NCBI RefSeq assembly: GCF_004138485.1
Contig: NZ_RYEV01000004.1
Span: forward strand, 494,803-558,802
Source of the DNA: Peristeroidobacter soli
GTDB taxonomy: Bacteria > Pseudomonadota > Gammaproteobacteria > Steroidobacterales > Steroidobacteraceae
Length of the DNA stretch: 64,000 nucleotides
Direction: 5' to 3'
This document shows positions 1-8,777 of this stretch, one piece after another. Below the pieces are notes generated by a model. That model did no database searches. It was not told the DNA's origin and was given only the letters and a program-made list of their open reading frames with translations. Position 1 is the first letter of the stretch. Each line of letters opens with the position of its first letter. The position numbers and the translations under genes were made by a program.

Positions 1-2
1 CA

Positions 3-338
3 CAAGGCCCCAATGCGCGAGGCGGCGCGTATAGCTATTTGGTCGATGGCAAGATGATCGGGGGCTTCGCGCTGATCACCATTCCCGCCGAGTACGGGCG
101 CAGCGGTGTAATGACCTTCATCGTGAATCACGACGGCGTCGTTTACTCAAAGGATCTCGGTCCCGATACGCCCACCGCCGCGCGGGCCATCCAGACGTTC
201 GATCCAGATTCGAGCTGGCAGCCCGAAGTCGCAACCGGACAGCCAATGGCCGCGCAGATCGCCCCCGCCGTGGTTCAGTTTCTCGGTGAAGCCGGCTTCG
301 ACCACGAACGAGACATCCTGATGGGAATCCTGCGCTGA
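3..338 (+). CDS. DUF2950 family protein, C-terminal part
   Basis: The reading frame is already open at the left edge, so only the last 111 codons are visible. The sequence carries the hallmarks of DUF2950 C-termini as I recall them: QGPNA, GGAYSYLVDGKMIGGFALI, and the conserved VMTFIVNHDGVVYSKDLG and FDPDSSW segments. DUF2950 proteins are exported, of unknown function, and are often paired with a DUF3300 gene, which would lie outside the window. The gene ends with TGA at 336-338 and is followed by about 470 bp with no convincing gene. Family assignment is confident from pattern memory; no function can be given. Confidence 0.8.
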   Translation, partial: QGPNARGGAYSYLVDGKMIGGFALITIPAEYGRSGVMTFIVNHDGVVYSKDLGPDTPTAARAIQTFDPDSSWQPEVATGQPMAAQIAPAVVQFLGEAGFDHERDILMGILR

Positions 339-396
339 CGCCGGTCGAGTGATACGCCAGTCACATCCCCTGCGCCGGCGCTGACGAGCCGAGTCG

Positions 397-723
397 GTGC
401 CAGCAGTCAGCCCTGCTCCGGCGCCGTTACAGAGCGGTTATATCGTTGCCCGTTATGGCGACATTCGGATTCATTCCTTCTGCGTCGGCTGGGCATACCC
501 TACGCTGTTCCTCACTGTGAACGGCAACGACTCCATCATGTCCACCGAACGGCCCAACAACGTGATCGCTCTGGCGCCCTATCGTTTCGCGCACCAGGCC
601 AGCCAGCGCCGCTCGCGTCCCTACGTGACGTGGTATCCCAACGTGGGCTTCGTCGCCCCGACGCCGAACACACTCGCGCCGATCCGTCAGCTGCGCACCG
701 CTCGCGGTCCGGAGTCGATGTGA
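397..723 (+). CDS. possible small hypothetical protein
   Basis: A GTG-started frame of 108 codons in the otherwise empty 339-808 stretch; an internal ATG at 538 would give 61 codons. I recognise no domain, signal peptide or membrane segment, and neither start has a good Shine-Dalgarno sequence. The C-terminal half is rich in Arg, Pro and Tyr. It may be a real small gene or a chance open frame in GC-rich DNA. The rest of 339-808 shows no hairpin or clear promoter that I can defend. Confidence 0.22.
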   Translation: MPAVSPAPAPLQSGYIVARYGDIRIHSFCVGWAYPTLFLTVNGNDSIMSTERPNNVIALAPYRFAHQASQRRSRPYVTWYPNVGFVAPTPNTLAPIRQLRTARGPESM

Positions 724-808
724 TTTGTGGTCGACTCCAGCGCGCCGCCTCCGCTCCTGGATAGCGGACGAACGGCCGTGCGGACGGCCGTCCGGGCCGG
801 AAGAGCGC

Positions 809-1387
809 TCAGCCGCCCTTCAGTTTCTGCACGATTTCCAGCGACTTGTTGACGTTCTCCACCGGGTTGAGGCCGCCGACCGTGGCCGCGACCTTGCCGT
901 CCGGGGTCACGATGAACGTGGTGCGCTCGGCGAAGCCATGGTCGATATCCTGGCCCCGCGTGTCCTTCTTGCCGGTGCCAGCTTCACGCACCTGCAGTTC
1001 ATAGGACTTCGCAATCTTCCCGTCCACGTCCGAGGCCGTCGGGAACTTGCCCGCGCAATATTCGGGGTCCTTGGAGAAGTCGTTGAGCCGCTCGATGCTG
1101 TCGAGCGAAACGCCGATGATGCTGGCGCCGGCGGCGGCGAACTTATCCTTGTTGACGGCGAACGTACGAGCTTGCACGTTGCAGCCGCCGGTGTACGCGG
1201 ACGGATAGAAATAGACCACGACCGGGCCCTTCTTCAGCGCATCCTTGAGCGAATATGTAAACGGTTTGCCTGCCAGCGACGCCTGCGCCGTGAACTCGGG
1301 CGCCGGCGCCCCCTCCTGTAACGCGGCCAGTGCCGGCAGCGCGGTCAATCCCAACAGACCGGTCAAGAGCAAACCCTGCGTTTTCAT
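809..1387 (-). CDS. exported peroxiredoxin (AhpC/TSA, BCP-like)
   Basis: A thiol peroxidase of 192 residues that should reduce peroxides in the periplasm. Residues 1-21 form a signal peptide ending ALPALA. The peroxidatic site PxxxTxxC is present (PSAYTGGC, Cys69), and Cys111 in DPEYCAGKF is the likely resolving cysteine. The ending GLNPVENV is typical of this exported subfamily. The start at 1387 is chosen over an upstream in-frame ATG because GGAG sits 7 nt before it and the signal peptide begins there. It is transcribed as a single gene, convergent with nothing nearby. The electron donor (glutathione or thioredoxin) cannot be read from sequence. Confidence 0.85.
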   Translation of the reverse strand: MKTQGLLLTGLLGLTALPALAALQEGAPAPEFTAQASLAGKPFTYSLKDALKKGPVVVYFYPSAYTGGCNVQARTFAVNKDKFAAAGASIIGVSLDSIERLNDFSKDPEYCAGKFPTASDVDGKIAKSYELQVREAGTGKKDTRGQDIDHGFAERTTFIVTPDGKVAATVGGLNPVENVNKSLEIVQKLKGG

Positions 1388-1511
1388 GAGGACTCCAGCA
1401 GCAGTGGACGGAACGCATGCATCGTAGCCCTCCGGCGGCCGGGCGTCATCCGACACGGTGCGGGCCGGTCGATATCTTCCAAAAACCCGCCCGGCCGCGC
1501 ATGACTGCAGT

Positions 1512-2627
1512 TCAGTCCTGGTTCACAGCGTTGCGCCAGTCTTTCAAAAAGCGCAGGCGTTTGATTTGATCGAGATTGGCCAGCAGTTCCGGCCCGACCC
1601 GGATCGCGCGCATGTTGGGCGCGTCGATGTGAGTTCCGGGCGGCGCGTCGACATCGCTGCGCACCGGCGTCATGTGCTTTTGAGCGAGGAACGCCTGGCC
1701 GCGCCTGGACAGGAGATAATCCAGAAACAGCTTGGCCGCGTCCGGATGACGCGCATCGGCGGGAATCAAGGCGATGCGGGACGCCACCAACGTGTAGTCG
1801 CTCGGCAGGATGACCCCGATGGCAGGATCGCGCGCCGCACGCTCCAGCGCATACGGTCCGATGGTGTTGTAGGCGAGCAGATGTTCGCCCGACGCCACGC
1901 GCTCGAGCATCGCGCCCGTCGACGAATAGAATTGCACCTTGGCTCGCCCCATGGCATGCACCAGACGCCAGTTGTCGCGAGTGACGCGAAGATCCTGCGT
2001 CATATAGAGGAACCCGGCGCCGGAGCGCTCGGGATCCATCATCGCAACCTTGCCGACGTAGCTGGGATTGTCGGTCAGCAAGCGCTCCAGGTCGGCGCGG
2101 GTGTGCGGAACCTCGGCCGCCGGCACCAGCCGTTTGTTATAAACCAGCACCACCGGCTCGGCCGTGGTGCCGTACGCCTCGTTCTTCCAGATCGCCCAGG
2201 CGGGCAGATTCGGCTTTTCCGGCGACGCGTACGCTTGCGCATACCCGTCGTTCACCAGTTTGATCTGCAGATCCATCGCCGAGCTCCACAGCAGATCCGC
2301 GCTCGCTTCCTTGGCCGCGACCTCGGCGATGAAACGGTTGTACAGCTCGGTCGAATTGATATCGAAGTACTCGACGCGGATCCGCGGATAGAGCGAACGA
2401 AAGTCCTGCAGCAGTTGGGCGACTTCGCGCGCGTCGGTGGTCGAATAGATGCTGAGCCTGCCATCCTCGTTCGCATCCGCGATTCGATTCGCGTACGAAC
2501 GCGGATAGCTCGGCGGCACGGCGGCGATCGCCGACAGCGCCGTGGCAAGCAAGAGCACCGCGGCGGCCACTGTTTTCGCCAGACGCATCATCGCTTCGGT
2601 CGCTGTAAATGCTGTGGGCAATAGCAT
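1512..2627 (-). CDS. periplasmic ABC-type substrate-binding protein (FbpA/TctD-linked type)
   Basis: A 371-residue extracytoplasmic solute-binding protein of the iron(III)/FbpA-like superfamily. It has an N-terminal signal segment (hydrophobic core about residues 18-35), then LSIYSTTDA, a domain-crossing FYSSTGAMLERV and a C-terminal DYLLSRRGQAFLA. No permease or ATPase gene is adjacent, so it may be an orphan binding protein or a ligand sensor for the neighbouring kinase; such proteins commonly accompany TctD/TctE-type systems. The first ATG is kept because AGGGGG lies 9 nt upstream and because the predicted start of transcription from the direct-repeat promoter at 2652-2684 falls about 18 nt before it. 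Met13/Met14 are alternative starts. Confidence 0.8.
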   Translation of the reverse strand: MLLPTAFTATEAMMRLAKTVAAAVLLLATALSAIAAVPPSYPRSYANRIADANEDGRLSIYSTTDAREVAQLLQDFRSLYPRIRVEYFDINSTELYNRFIAEVAAKEASADLLWSSAMDLQIKLVNDGYAQAYASPEKPNLPAWAIWKNEAYGTTAEPVVLVYNKRLVPAAEVPHTRADLERLLTDNPSYVGKVAMMDPERSGAGFLYMTQDLRVTRDNWRLVHAMGRAKVQFYSSTGAMLERVASGEHLLAYNTIGPYALERAARDPAIGVILPSDYTLVASRIALIPADARHPDAAKLFLDYLLSRRGQAFLAQKHMTPVRSDVDAPPGTHIDAPNMRAIRVGPELLANLDQIKRLRFLKDWRNAVNQD

Positions 2628-2651
2628 GCAGCCTATCCCCCTTGGCTCGCT

Positions 2652-2684
2652 ACGTTAGGCATTGATACTGTCGCCAACCTGTCA
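2652..2684 (-). promoter_or_regulatory. direct-repeat activator site A with -10 box
   Basis: On the minus strand: TGACAG (2684-2679), 5 nt, CGACAG (2673-2668), 10 nt, then TAACGT (2657-2652). The two hexamers are 11 bp apart, one helical turn, as for PhoB/OmpR-type dimers, and the second replaces a -35 box. It faces the binding-protein gene at 1512-2627 and lies in the divergent region before the response regulator. Four more copies occur at 4790, 10147, 14916 and 33065. Confidence 0.7.
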
Positions 2685-2703
2685 TGCAATTCGAGGCGTT
2701 CGC

Positions 2704-3372
2704 TTGGCCCGCATCCTGCTCGTCGAGGACGATCCTGCGCTACGCCGTGGCCTCGTGGCAACGCTGCGTGCCGCCGGCTATGCCGTGGACACCGCGGGCG
2801 ATGGCACTTCCGGCCTCGAGATCGCCCGCAAGGAGCCGTACGCGCTCATCATTCTGGATGTCGGCCTGCCCGGCATTTCCGGTTTCGAGGTGCTCAGACG
2901 GCTGCGCAAAGGGGGCACGAAAACGCCCATTCTGATCCTCACCGCACGCGATACGGTGCAGGACCGGGTCACCGGACTGGACCTGGGCGCGGACGACTAT
3001 CTGCTCAAGCCGTTCGAGCCGAACGAGCTGGAAGCGCGCATTCGCGCCCTGCTCCGCCGCTCGCAAGGCGATCCCTCGCCGGTCGTGACCATCGGCAACC
3101 TGGTCATCGATCATTCACTCGGCACGGCCACGGTCAACGGCCGCTTGCTCGAGCTGCGGCGACGCGAATGGGCCGTATTGGAGCGGCTCGCGGCACGTCC
3201 TGGCAAGCTGGTTGCCAAGGAACGATTGAGCGGCGAGGTCTTCGGCTTCGACGATGCGGTCGCGCCCAACGCCATCGAAGTCTACGTCGCGCGTCTGCGT
3301 AAGAAGCTCGAGCCCGACGGTCCGCAAATCCGCACGCTGCGCGGTCTGGGCTACATGCTCGATCCGTCCTGA
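2704..3372 (+). CDS. OmpR/PhoB-family response regulator (TctD/QseB-like)
   Basis: A 222-residue two-domain regulator. The receiver domain (about 1-115) has acidic pair D9-D10, phospho-acceptor D52 in LIILDVGLPG, T80 and K102. The C-terminal winged helix (about 125-220) ends YVARLRKKLE and RTLRGLGYML. I take TTG at 2704 as the start because the protein then begins ARILLVEDD like its family and GAGG precedes it by 8 nt; the frame is open further upstream. The stop overlaps the kinase start (TGATG), so the pair is co-translated. It is the obvious candidate to bind the five TGACAG direct repeats in this window. Confidence 0.92.
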   Translation: MARILLVEDDPALRRGLVATLRAAGYAVDTAGDGTSGLEIARKEPYALIILDVGLPGISGFEVLRRLRKGGTKTPILILTARDTVQDRVTGLDLGADDYLLKPFEPNELEARIRALLRRSQGDPSPVVTIGNLVIDHSLGTATVNGRLLELRRREWAVLERLAARPGKLVAKERLSGEVFGFDDAVAPNAIEVYVARLRKKLEPDGPQIRTLRGLGYMLDPS

Positions 3373-4787
3373 TGGTGGCCGTCAGCGGCATCGCCGCGCC
3401 CTCATCGCTCACCGGCCGCCTGTTTCGCGGGCTGGTGGCGCCAATGATCGGGCTCGCCCTGGTGCTCGGCGCGGGCGGCGCCTGGGCGATTCATAGCATC
3501 GTCGAGGCGGTGAACGATCGCTTGCTCGGTGCCTCGGCACGCGCCGTCGCCGAAACCCTCGAAGTCCAGGACGGCGCGATCACATTGGATCTGCCGCCGT
3601 GGGCGCTCGGCATGCTCGAAAACGCCTCTCGCGACAACATCTATTACAACGTGTTCGAAGGCGAGCGGCTGCTGACTGGCTATCCGCATCTGCCGCCGCC
3701 CCACGCCGGCGAGTTCGACCGGCGCAACACCACGTTCCGCTACGGCGAATACCGGGGTCAGCGCGTACGCATTGCCGCTGAAGCTCGCCGTTTGCCGCGC
3801 ATCGACACCCTCGTCGTCGTTCAGGTCGCAGAAACATTGGAAGCGCGGCGCGCCTTATCGAGGACCATGCTGATTCAGCTGGTGATGCTCGAAGTCGCGT
3901 TGATCGCCCTCGCCTCGCTGTTGATTCCCATCGGTGTGCGCTGGGGAATGGAGCCGCTCACGCACCTTCGCCGCGGCATCGATGCGCGCACCGCTTCCGA
4001 CTTCACGCCACTGCCCCTGGCCGAAGTTCCACGTGAGCTGCGCGATCTGGTGACGGCCTTCAATTCGCTGCTGTCACGACTGGACAGCGCGGTCGAAGGC
4101 ATGCGTCGATTCACGGCCGACGCCTCGCATCAGATGCGCACGCCACTGTCGATTCTGCGCACTCACATCGGCGTGCTGAAGACGCAGATCGAAGCAGGCG
4201 CGCGAGCCGAATCGATTGCGGATATCGAAGCAGCCACCGACCGGCTGCAGCGCCTGCTCATCCAACTGCTGACACTGGCACGTGCGGACGGCGCCGAGCC
4301 GTCCGGACTGGCACTCACCGAGATCGATGTCGGCGCCATCGCTCGCAGCGTCGCCGAAGAGCACGCACCGCAGGCGTTGCGCGCGGGGGGCGAAATGCAT
4401 TTGGCGGTCGAAGGCCGCGGCCCCTGGATCACGCGTGCCGACCCGGTTCTGCTCACCGAGTTGCTCAGCAACCTGGTCGACAACGCCGTGCGCTACAACG
4501 GCCATGGCGGCAACGTCATCGTGCGCGTCGTCGGTGAGAATGAGCATGTGGTCGTCGAAGTCGAGGACGACGGTCCCGGCATCCCGGTCGAGGAACGCGA
4601 TCAGGTATTCACGCGGTTTTACCGCCTGAGTCGCGACCAGAACCGCCCCGGCAGCGGCCTCGGATTATCCATCGTGCAGGTGCTGGCGCAGATTATGGAC
4701 GCACGCATCGAGCTGCTGAGCGGTCAGAGCGAGCGCGGCCTGCGGGTGCGCGTCATCTTCCGGCGACCTGTCGGCCAGCCCGAATAG
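3372..4787 (+). CDS. membrane sensor histidine kinase (TctE-like, 2CSK_N type)
   Basis: A 471-residue kinase for the regulator just upstream. A transmembrane helix at about 20-42, a periplasmic sensor region of about 120 residues resembling the two-component sensor-kinase N-terminal domain, and a second helix at about 167-188 precede a HAMP-like linker. The H-box has phospho-acceptor His253 (ADASHQMRTPLS), followed by the N-box (LLSNLVDNAVRYN), G1 (DDGPGIP) and G2 (GSGLGLSIV), all intact. The start codon overlaps the regulator's stop. In this subfamily ligands are usually tri- or dicarboxylates, sometimes sensed through a binding protein. That fits the neighbourhood but is inference. Confidence 0.92.
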   Translation: MVAVSGIAAPSSLTGRLFRGLVAPMIGLALVLGAGGAWAIHSIVEAVNDRLLGASARAVAETLEVQDGAITLDLPPWALGMLENASRDNIYYNVFEGERLLTGYPHLPPPHAGEFDRRNTTFRYGEYRGQRVRIAAEARRLPRIDTLVVVQVAETLEARRALSRTMLIQLVMLEVALIALASLLIPIGVRWGMEPLTHLRRGIDARTASDFTPLPLAEVPRELRDLVTAFNSLLSRLDSAVEGMRRFTADASHQMRTPLSILRTHIGVLKTQIEAGARAESIADIEAATDRLQRLLIQLLTLARADGAEPSGLALTEIDVGAIARSVAEEHAPQALRAGGEMHLAVEGRGPWITRADPVLLTELLSNLVDNAVRYNGHGGNVIVRVVGENEHVVVEVEDDGPGIPVEERDQVFTRFYRLSRDQNRPGSGLGLSIVQVLAQIMDARIELLSGQSERGLRVRVIFRRPVGQPE

Positions 4788-4789
4788 CA

Positions 4790-4822
4790 CGACAGCTTGC
4801 TGACAGCATCGACGCCTACCGT
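4790..4822 (+). promoter_or_regulatory. direct-repeat activator site B with -10 box
   Basis: CGACAG (4790-4795), 5 nt, TGACAG (4801-4806), 10 nt, TACCGT (4817-4822). Same geometry and spacing as site A. It begins 2 nt after the kinase stop and drives the rraA-like, barrel-protein and aconitase genes, with about 20 nt of leader before the ATG at 4844. Confidence 0.7.
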
Positions 4823-4843
4823 GCGCGCAGCAAGAGGTGTTGA

Positions 4844-5368
4844 ATGAGCCCCCTGACTGCAGATCTGGTCGACGCGCACGCCGACAGCCTGAGCGTCTGT
4901 AACGCGCAGTTTCACTCCTACGGCGGTCGTGCCCGATTCCATGGCCCGGTGCGCACGATCAAATGTTTCGAGGACAACCTCCTCATCAAACAAATCCTGG
5001 CCGTGCCGGGCAACGGCGCCGTGCTCGTGATCGACGGCGGCGCGTCGCTGCGCTGCTGCCTGCTGGGTGACTTCATGGCCGAGCTCGGCCACAAAAATGG
5101 CTGGGCGGGTCTCATCGTCTGGGGCGCGGTGCGCGATACCGTCGCCCTCGGCAAGCTCGACATCGGTCTGAAGGCCCTCGGCTCGAATCCCCGGCGCCCG
5201 ACCAAGACCGGCGCCGGTCTCATCGATGCACCGGTCGAATTCGGCGACGTCACTTTCCGCCCGGGCGATTGGGTCTACAGCGACGAGGACGGCATCGTGA
5301 TCAGCGATCACAGCCTGGTCCCCGTCGAGCGCACCGCTGCCACCGAGGTGTCCCGACATGCCTTCTGA
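4844..5368 (+). CDS. rraA: RraA/HMG-aldolase family protein
   Basis: A 174-residue RraA-fold protein: GGRARFHGPVRTIKCFEDN near the start, VLVIDGGASLR at about 60-70, and GWAGLIVWGAVRDT at 87-99. Members either inhibit RNase E (E. coli RraA) or are metal-dependent aldolases cleaving 4-hydroxy-4-methyl-2-oxoglutarate or 4-carboxy-4-hydroxy-2-oxoadipate to pyruvate. Aldolases carry an Arg-Asp pair at this loop, present here as R97-D98, whereas from memory E. coli RraA has Arg-Gln. Catalysis is therefore possible, and the linkage to an aconitase and a decarboxylating dehydrogenase favours a metabolic role. RBS AGAGG precedes the ATG. The gene overlaps the next by 11 nt. Confidence 0.85.
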   Translation: MSPLTADLVDAHADSLSVCNAQFHSYGGRARFHGPVRTIKCFEDNLLIKQILAVPGNGAVLVIDGGASLRCCLLGDFMAELGHKNGWAGLIVWGAVRDTVALGKLDIGLKALGSNPRRPTKTGAGLIDAPVEFGDVTFRPGDWVYSDEDGIVISDHSLVPVERTAATEVSRHAF

Positions 5369-6158
5369 TTCGCTCCCGAGCCTTCGCAATTCCCTGCTGG
5401 CGATCGTGCTCGGAGTGCTCTCCATCGTCGCAGTCACAACCAGCCCGCGCGCCGCGGCGGAAGAGCCCGCCGGCGGGCCGCTCAGCTTGCTCATCACCTA
5501 TCGCACCGCTCCCGTCGATCGTCCCGCCTTTCGCACCTACCTGCAAAAGGAAGGTCGCGCGCAGCTTGCGAAGCTGCAACGAGACGGCGCGATCAAGAGC
5601 TATCAGATTCTTTTCAATCCGTTCGCGCACGGCGGCACCTGGGATGCGATGACGGTCGTGAGTTTCGCGCGTTACACCGACACGCAGCGCTGGATGACGC
5701 TGGAGCAAACATCGCCCGGCGGACTGACCGCCGCCGGCACGCGCCTGGTGCAGACCATCGACACCTACTCCGCCGACCTCACCTGGCAGGGCGACGCGGA
5801 GAACGCCAGTCACGCCGACGCCATCTATTACGTGATTCCGTATGAGTTCGGCTCCGCCAGCGAGTATGAGAAATTCGTCGACGGCTACGTCCTGCCGCAG
5901 GTCAAGGGCTGGATGCAGGAAGGTGTCCTCGGCAGCTATCGCATCTTCATGAATCGCTATCCGGTCGGCCGCCCGTGGGACGCGCTGTTCATCTACGAAT
6001 ACCGCGACCTGGAAGCCTTCGGCAAACGCGCCGAGACGGTGACGAAAGTGCGCAGGACGCTGGAGAACGATTCGGTGTGGAAGCAGCTTCACGCCATCAA
6101 GCAGACCCTGCGTAGCGAGACCGAGAACACCATCGCCGTGTCGCTGGCTCAGCCCTGA
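5358..6158 (+). CDS. exported protein with two dimeric alpha/beta-barrel-like repeats
   Basis: A 266-residue protein with a signal peptide at about 1-35 (ending SPRAAA). It consists of two related halves. Each has a beta-strand start (LLITYRTAP, IYYVIPYEF), a helix, then a glycine turn and strand (SYQILFNPFAHGGTWDAM and SYRIFMNRYPVGRPWDAL), and a further strand. This layout looks like a tandem ferredoxin-like barrel (ABM/NIPSNAP/EthD-type), but I cannot place it in a named family. GAGG lies 9 nt before the ATG, and the frame starts inside the end of rraA, so translation is coupled. The aconitase gene follows after 8 bp. No catalytic residue can be claimed. Confidence 0.75.
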   Translation: MPSDSLPSLRNSLLAIVLGVLSIVAVTTSPRAAAEEPAGGPLSLLITYRTAPVDRPAFRTYLQKEGRAQLAKLQRDGAIKSYQILFNPFAHGGTWDAMTVVSFARYTDTQRWMTLEQTSPGGLTAAGTRLVQTIDTYSADLTWQGDAENASHADAIYYVIPYEFGSASEYEKFVDGYVLPQVKGWMQEGVLGSYRIFMNRYPVGRPWDALFIYEYRDLEAFGKRAETVTKVRRTLENDSVWKQLHAIKQTLRSETENTIAVSLAQP

Positions 6159-6166
6159 GCGATTCC

Positions 6167-8743
6167 ATGCCGGCCACTCTCCCATCCCTCGGCGGCGAGT
6201 CATATCGCATCGCCGATCTGCGTGCGTTCGCGGGCGCGGAGCTCGAACGGCTGCCGTGGGTGCTGCGTCTATTGCTCGAGAATGTACTCCGCCACGGCTC
6301 GACGGACTCCGCGGCCGCCATTCTGAAATGGCTCGATGCGGGCACGAGCAGCGCCGAGATTGCGTTCTATCCCGGCCGATTGCTCATGCACGACACGACG
6401 TGCGTTCCCGCCCTGGTCGATATCGCCGCGCTACGCTCGGCCGTCGCGGAGGCCGGGCACGATCCGTCGATGTTGAATCCGGTGCTGCCGGTGGATGTTT
6501 CGGTCGATCACTCCATCGCGGTCGACTACTACGCGACGCCCGATGCGCTCCAACGCAACATGCAGCGGGAGATCGAACGCAACGCCGAGCGCTATCGCCT
6601 GCTCAAGTGGGCGACACTGGCCCTGCGCGGCGTGAATGTTCATCCGCCAGGCACCGGCATCATGCATACGGTGAACCTCGAACGGCTCGCGACAGTTGTG
6701 ACCAGCGAGTTGCGCGACGGCGAGCGATGGGCCGTACCGGATACGCTGATAGGTACTGACAGTCATACGCCGATGATCAACGGCATCGGCGTGCTGGCCT
6801 GGGGCGTCGGCGGGCTCGAAGCCGAGAGCGTGATGTTCGGCATGCCGGTCATGCTTCGCATCCCTGATGTCATCGGCGTGCGTCTCACCGGTGCACTGCC
6901 CGAGGGGACGCTCGCGACCGATCTTGCGTTGCTCGTGACTGAGCGGCTGCGGCGGATGAAGCTGGCCGGCAAGTTCGTCGAGTTCTTCGGGCCCGGCGTG
7001 TCGACGCTGTCGGGCGGCGAACGTGCGGTGATTGCGAACATGGCGCCGGAGTATGGGGCGTCGACCGGCTTCTTCCCCGTCGATCACCGGACGATCGAAT
7101 ATCTGCTCGCCACCGGCCGCTCCGACACGCACACGCAGTTGGTCGAGAGCTACGCGCGTCAGCAACGATTTTGGTTCGATCCGGAGTGTTCGCCTCGATA
7201 TACATGCACCCTGGAGATCGATCTGAGCGAGGTGCAAGTGTCGCTCGCCGGTCCGCGTCGCCCGCAGGATCGAATCTCTCCGCACGATACGCGCGGGATT
7301 CTGTCGCAGCTCGTTACTGAGCCGGGCAACCATGCGCAGCCACCTGCGGGCGCAGTGGCCATTGCCGCGATCACGAGTTGCACCAACACTTCCGATGCTC
7401 GCTTGGCTGTCGCTGCCGGATTGCTTGCGAAGAAAGCACGCGCGCTCGGCCTGCGTCCGCCGGCCTGGGTCAAAACGTCCTTCGCGCCCGGTTCGCCGAC
7501 CGCCGCACGGTATCTGAGCCGGGCTGGCCTGCTCGACGCTCTTGAAGCGCTCGGGTTCGGCATCGTCGGCTACGGTTGCACCACGTGCATCGGCAACTCC
7601 GGGCCGCTGAACGAGACGATGCTCGATGCCGTGTCGCGCGGCGTATTGCCCGTCGCCGTGTTGTCCGGCAACCGCAATTTTCCCGGCCGCGTCCATCCGC
7701 AGATCGATGCCAGCTTTCTCGCCTCTCCGCCGCTGGTCGTCGCTTATGCATTGGCAGGCGACATCGATCGCGACATTCTCGAAGACGAAATCGGAACAGG
7801 CAGCGACGGTCGCGCCGTTTATCTGCGCGATCTGTGGCCCACCGGCGCCGAGATCGACACCGCCTGCGCGGCGGCACTCGACCCGCGCGATGTGAGCGAG
7901 TCTTACGAGCGCGCCGAACAGAACGAGCTGTGGCAGGCGCTCGATGCGCCGTCGACACCGCTGTTTCCTTGGGACGAAAAGTCCACCTACATTCGTCGCC
8001 CGCCCTTCGCCGCTGCCACGAAGACCTCGGCGCTGGGCCGATACGTCGCCCATCCATTGCTGGTGTTGGGCGACGACATCACGACCGATCACATCTCTCC
8101 CGCCGGTCAGATCCCCGCGGCGGGCGACGCAGCCGCACACCTCGTCGCTCGCGGTGAAAACCCGAACGACTTGAACGTATTTGCCTCCAGACGCGGCAAT
8201 TGGGAAGTCATGCTGCGAGGTCTGTACACCAATCGCTCGGTGCGCAACCTCCTCGATGTTTCCTTGCCCGCCGGCACGACTCGACACGCCGGCAGCCGGC
8301 AGATCCTCCCGCTGTGGCAAGCAGCCGAGCGATACAAAGCGCAGGGCTCGTCGGTGATCGTCGTTGCCGGCGAGCGGTATGGCACGGGGTCGTCGCGGGA
8401 TTGGGCGGCGAAAGGATTGTGGTTACTCGGCGTGCGCGCGGTGCTGGCCCTGAGCTTCGAGCGCATTCATCGCTCGAACCTCATCGGGATGGGCATCCTG
8501 CCGCTGCACCTGCCCGCGCAGCTCCCACCGGCCGCGCTGACGCTTGCGGCCTCCGACACGCTCGAGATCAATGCAGCGCCCCATCAGGTCGTGCCTGGCG
8601 GGGTCATCGTCGTATCGATCCGTCGCGCTGCCGGCGGCGTCGAAACGTTCGCGACCCACGCCGCCGTGGAGACGGCGCTCGAAGTCGAATTGCTGAAGTC
8701 GGGCGGAATCCTGCCGTATATCCTGGCGCGAGCGACCCAGTAG
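6167..8743 (+). CDS. acnA: aconitate hydratase (AcnA/AcnD family)
   Basis: An 858-residue [4Fe-4S] hydro-lyase interconverting citrate and isocitrate or a related tricarboxylate. The three cluster ligands are present: Cys405 (AITSCTNTS) and Cys471/Cys474 (GCTTCIGNSGP). Substrate and cluster motifs GTDSHTPMINGIGVLAWGVGG and SSRDWAAKG are intact, and the swivel domain is complete, so length is normal for AcnA. Parts of the first domain also resemble AcnD (2-methylcitrate dehydratase), so the substrate may be an alkyl-citrate analogue rather than citrate. It is the last gene of the site B operon and is followed by a hairpin. A housekeeping aconitase probably exists elsewhere. Confidence 0.93.
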   Translation: MPATLPSLGGESYRIADLRAFAGAELERLPWVLRLLLENVLRHGSTDSAAAILKWLDAGTSSAEIAFYPGRLLMHDTTCVPALVDIAALRSAVAEAGHDPSMLNPVLPVDVSVDHSIAVDYYATPDALQRNMQREIERNAERYRLLKWATLALRGVNVHPPGTGIMHTVNLERLATVVTSELRDGERWAVPDTLIGTDSHTPMINGIGVLAWGVGGLEAESVMFGMPVMLRIPDVIGVRLTGALPEGTLATDLALLVTERLRRMKLAGKFVEFFGPGVSTLSGGERAVIANMAPEYGASTGFFPVDHRTIEYLLATGRSDTHTQLVESYARQQRFWFDPECSPRYTCTLEIDLSEVQVSLAGPRRPQDRISPHDTRGILSQLVTEPGNHAQPPAGAVAIAAITSCTNTSDARLAVAAGLLAKKARALGLRPPAWVKTSFAPGSPTAARYLSRAGLLDALEALGFGIVGYGCTTCIGNSGPLNETMLDAVSRGVLPVAVLSGNRNFPGRVHPQIDASFLASPPLVVAYALAGDIDRDILEDEIGTGSDGRAVYLRDLWPTGAEIDTACAAALDPRDVSESYERAEQNELWQALDAPSTPLFPWDEKSTYIRRPPFAAATKTSALGRYVAHPLLVLGDDITTDHISPAGQIPAAGDAAAHLVARGENPNDLNVFASRRGNWEVMLRGLYTNRSVRNLLDVSLPAGTTRHAGSRQILPLWQAAERYKAQGSSVIVVAGERYGTGSSRDWAAKGLWLLGVRAVLALSFERIHRSNLIGMGILPLHLPAQLPPAALTLAASDTLEINAAPHQVVPGGVIVVSIRRAAGGVETFATHAAVETALEVELLKSGGILPYILARATQ

Positions 8744-8745
8744 CA

Positions 8746-8776
8746 CCTGTCAACCCTCAGTGGAGGGGTTGACAGG
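8746..8776. terminator. bidirectional hairpin between convergent genes
   Basis: CCTGTCAACCCTC pairs with GAGGGGTTGACAGG (one bulged G) around a 3-4 nt loop, between the aconitase stop at 8743 and the convergent cupin-remnant stop at 8778. There is no U-tract, so intrinsic termination may be weak, but the position fits a shared terminator. Confidence 0.6.
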
Positions 8777-8777
8777 C

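Noticed and set aside
1458-2624. A 388-codon plus-strand frame opposite the binding-protein gene
   Set aside because: Shadow of the minus-strand gene; no domain, no RBS, Arg-rich composition.
6431-8320. A 629-codon open frame antisense to the aconitase gene
   Set aside because: It mirrors a well-conserved aconitase; long antisense frames are expected in GC-rich codon usage, and its protein is Arg/His-rich without motifs.
8746-8776. A sixth regulator site, because CTGTCA and TGACAG both occur
   Set aside because: They are inverted, not direct, with a hairpin loop between, and lie between two gene ends. This is a terminator-like hairpin.
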